This document shows, one piece after another, positions 4,549 to 5,891 of a stretch of DNA of 5,891 nucleotides. Numbering within the stretch: the first letter of the stretch is position 1; every line of letters begins with the position of its first letter. This stretch comes from Frankiaceae bacterium (GTDB lineage: Bacteria; Actinomycetota; Actinomycetes; Mycobacteriales; SCTD01). The position numbers and the translations under genes are program-made. The stretch lies in assembly GCA_026786045.1 (NCBI GenBank), contig JAJAYV010000339.1:1-5891 (forward strand). The letters are read 5' to 3'. The notes beneath the pieces were generated by a model that was not told the DNA's origin, did not search any database, and saw nothing but the letters and a program-made list of their open reading frames with translations.

Positions 4549-5891
4549 TCAGGGTGGACTGTGCGCCCAGCCCTGCTGGGTGAGTCGGCGTTGGCCGTCG
4601 CGGTGGGGGAGGTCTTGCTTTCGGTCGTGATGGTCATGATGATGCTGGTGACAGAGCAGGACGAGGTTGTCCAGGTCGGTCAAACCGTCGTCGGCCCAGT
4701 GCCGGACGTGGTGGGCGGCGCACTGGGCCGGTCGCCGGCCACAGCCCTTCACGACGCAGTGCCGGTCACGGGCCACCAGAGCGCGGAACAGCCGGCCGTT
4801 GACGGTCCGGGCGGCCCGGCCGATGTAGAGCGGGTCGGAGCCCCGGTCCTGCTGCAGGACGACCAGGTCGATGATGGCGTCGCAGGCCAGTCGGCGCAGC
4901 GCGCCGCGGGACAGCGGTCCGCTGTCGCCCGCGATGCTGGGGGCGGCGGGTGGTTCGCCGGCCAGGTCGCGGCCCAGCCACTCACCGAGGCTGATCGGCT
5001 CGGAGTGCTGGGGGGCGGGGAGCTGGTCGGGGCGGCACATCACATGCAGGTGGGTGCGGACGGTGTGCGCGTCGTCGGCAACGCTGTCGCCGGGGCCGTG
5101 GGCGCGGGTGAGGTAGTCGGTGGCCCACTGGACCAGGACGTCGGCTTGTCGGGCGGCCTTGCCGCGCTGGTCGCCGGCTTCCCGGGCGGCCTCGATGGCC
5201 AGGTCCATCGCCAGGCGAACGGTCGCGCCGTCGTCCCCGGCCAGGGTGCCGTCGACGGAGGTGTGCGGGCCGACGTCGTTCAGCCGCAGGCCCATCCGCT
5301 CGCGGGCGCGCCGCTCGGCCTCGGCGGCGATCCGGTCGTCGATGGCGGCGGCCTTGTCACGCAGTCGCTTGCGCAGGTCGACCGGGTCGGTGACCTGGGC
5401 CAGCGCGCACAGCCCGTCCTGTGCCTCGGCGACGACGTCACGGTCGAGCCCGCGGACACCGGCGACGACGGCGGAGGCGTGCTCGACGGTGATCGTGCCG
5501 GCAGCGAGCAGGTCGCCGAGCGCGGGCAGGTCGTCGCGCAGCGCGGTGGCGAGATGGACCGCAGCGCGGGCGGCGCCGTCGGTGAGGTGGCGCTGGTCGC
5601 GCAGCCAGGACGCAGTGGTGGTCGGCTGGCCCGGGCGGGCGTGTCCGGCGACGGCGTCCATCTCGGCGAGCTCGCGCAGCGCCAGAGCCCGGGCCCGCTC
5701 GGCGAGCTGGAACAGGGCGGTGGTGTCCGCTCGTGACCCGGACAGCGGTCCGTGCCTGACAACAGCGTCCAGCGCGCTCGTGAGTGCGGTCAGCAGCGGC
5801 GACGGACCGGTCGGTGGCGCGGTCACTCCCGGGATCGCCCAGAAGACGTCCTCCGGCGACGACGCATCCAAGAGGTCGGCCTCAGCCGGCC
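4549..5891 (-). CDS. DUF222 domain-containing HNH endonuclease (13E12 repeat family), start uncertain
   Basis: A protein with an N-terminal DUF222 domain and a C-terminal HNH nuclease domain, the architecture of the actinobacterial 13E12 repeat family, which usually occurs in many copies per genome. The cellular role of the family is not known. Numbered from the TTG at 5871 (440 residues), DUF222 covers roughly 30-330 and is largely helical and Arg/Ala/Asp-rich. The nuclease domain has Cys372, Cys377 and Cys384, His387-His388, the DLDNLVLLC segment with Asn402 and Cys407, and the histidine cluster HQHHHDHH (408-415), giving the His-Asn-His metal site and a probable zinc site. The C-terminal GWAHSPP end is usual for the family, so the 3' end is intact. 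The frame stays open upstream of 5871 to the window edge, with no ATG or GTG, so the start is either that TTG (with a weak AGG 8 bases before it) or lies outside. A nearby ATG at 5867 is out of frame. It is convergent with nhaA and probably unrelated to it. Confidence 0.92.
   Translation of the reverse strand, partial: PAEADLLDASSPEDVFWAIPGVTAPPTGPSPLLTALTSALDAVVRHGPLSGSRADTTALFQLAERARALALRELAEMDAVAGHARPGQPTTTASWLRDQRHLTDGAARAAVHLATALRDDLPALGDLLAAGTITVEHASAVVAGVRGLDRDVVAEAQDGLCALAQVTDPVDLRKRLRDKAAAIDDRIAAEAERRARERMGLRLNDVGPHTSVDGTLAGDDGATVRLAMDLAIEAAREAGDQRGKAARQADVLVQWATDYLTRAHGPGDSVADDAHTVRTHLHVMCRPDQLPAPQHSEPISLGEWLGRDLAGEPPAAPSIAGDSGPLSRGALRRLACDAIIDLVVLQQDRGSDPLYIGRAARTVNGRLFRALVARDRHCVVKGCGRRPAQCAAHHVRHWADDGLTDLDNLVLLCHQHHHDHHDRKQDLPHRDGQRRLTQQGWAHSPP

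Noticed and set aside
4615..4660. Repeated ATGATG/GTCATG-like bases suggesting a short repeat
   Set aside because: They are the codons of the histidine cluster HQHHHDHH in the HNH domain, which is normal for the family.
4516..5736. 406-codon plus-strand frame opposite the DUF222/HNH gene
   Set aside because: Its Gly/Val/Asp repeats arise from the antisense of helical, Arg/Ala/Asp-rich codons; the minus strand carries the full HNH motif.
5865..5867. ATG (complement) as start of the DUF222/HNH gene
   Set aside because: It is not in the DUF222 reading frame, whose codon boundary at that point follows the TTG at 5871.

Overview
The window looks like chromosomal DNA from a high-GC actinobacterium. 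All genes have a third codon position that is almost always G or C, starts include GTG and possibly TTG, and two of the families are characteristically actinobacterial: a DUF222/HNH (13E12-type) protein and a NhaA antiporter with the actinobacterial loop. I cannot name the genus. There is no rRNA, tRNA, CRISPR array, insertion sequence or integrase.

Layout from left to right: (1) a minus-strand hypothetical gene that runs off the left edge, with a very G/C-rich arginine/alanine/glycine tail; (2) a 128-bp gap that holds a perfect CRP/GlxR-type palindrome; (3) a minus-strand flavin-containing monooxygenase (FMO); (4) a 38-bp divergent start region with a perfect 16-bp palindrome centred on the FMO start codon; (5) a plus-strand run of three tightly packed genes: a short-chain dehydrogenase/reductase (SDR), a DsbA-like thiol oxidoreductase and the Na+/H+ antiporter NhaA; (6) a short convergent gap with a weak hairpin; (7) a minus-strand DUF222/HNH-nuclease gene that reaches or nearly reaches the right edge. 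The only gene-free stretch above 100 bp is 292-419.

How the genes may work together: the FMO and SDR start back to back and may share control. An alcohol/carbonyl dehydrogenase beside a flavin monooxygenase is a plausible substrate-oxidation pair, but the substrate is unknown. The DsbA-like gene overlaps nhaA by four bases (GTGA). In many actinobacteria the same thioredoxin-fold domain is fused to the C-terminus of NhaA. Here it is a separate protein encoded upstream, so the pair reads as an unfused, order-reversed form of that module. This is the most interesting functional link in the window. Most of the window is otherwise ordinary, and I found no clear new defence or mobile system.
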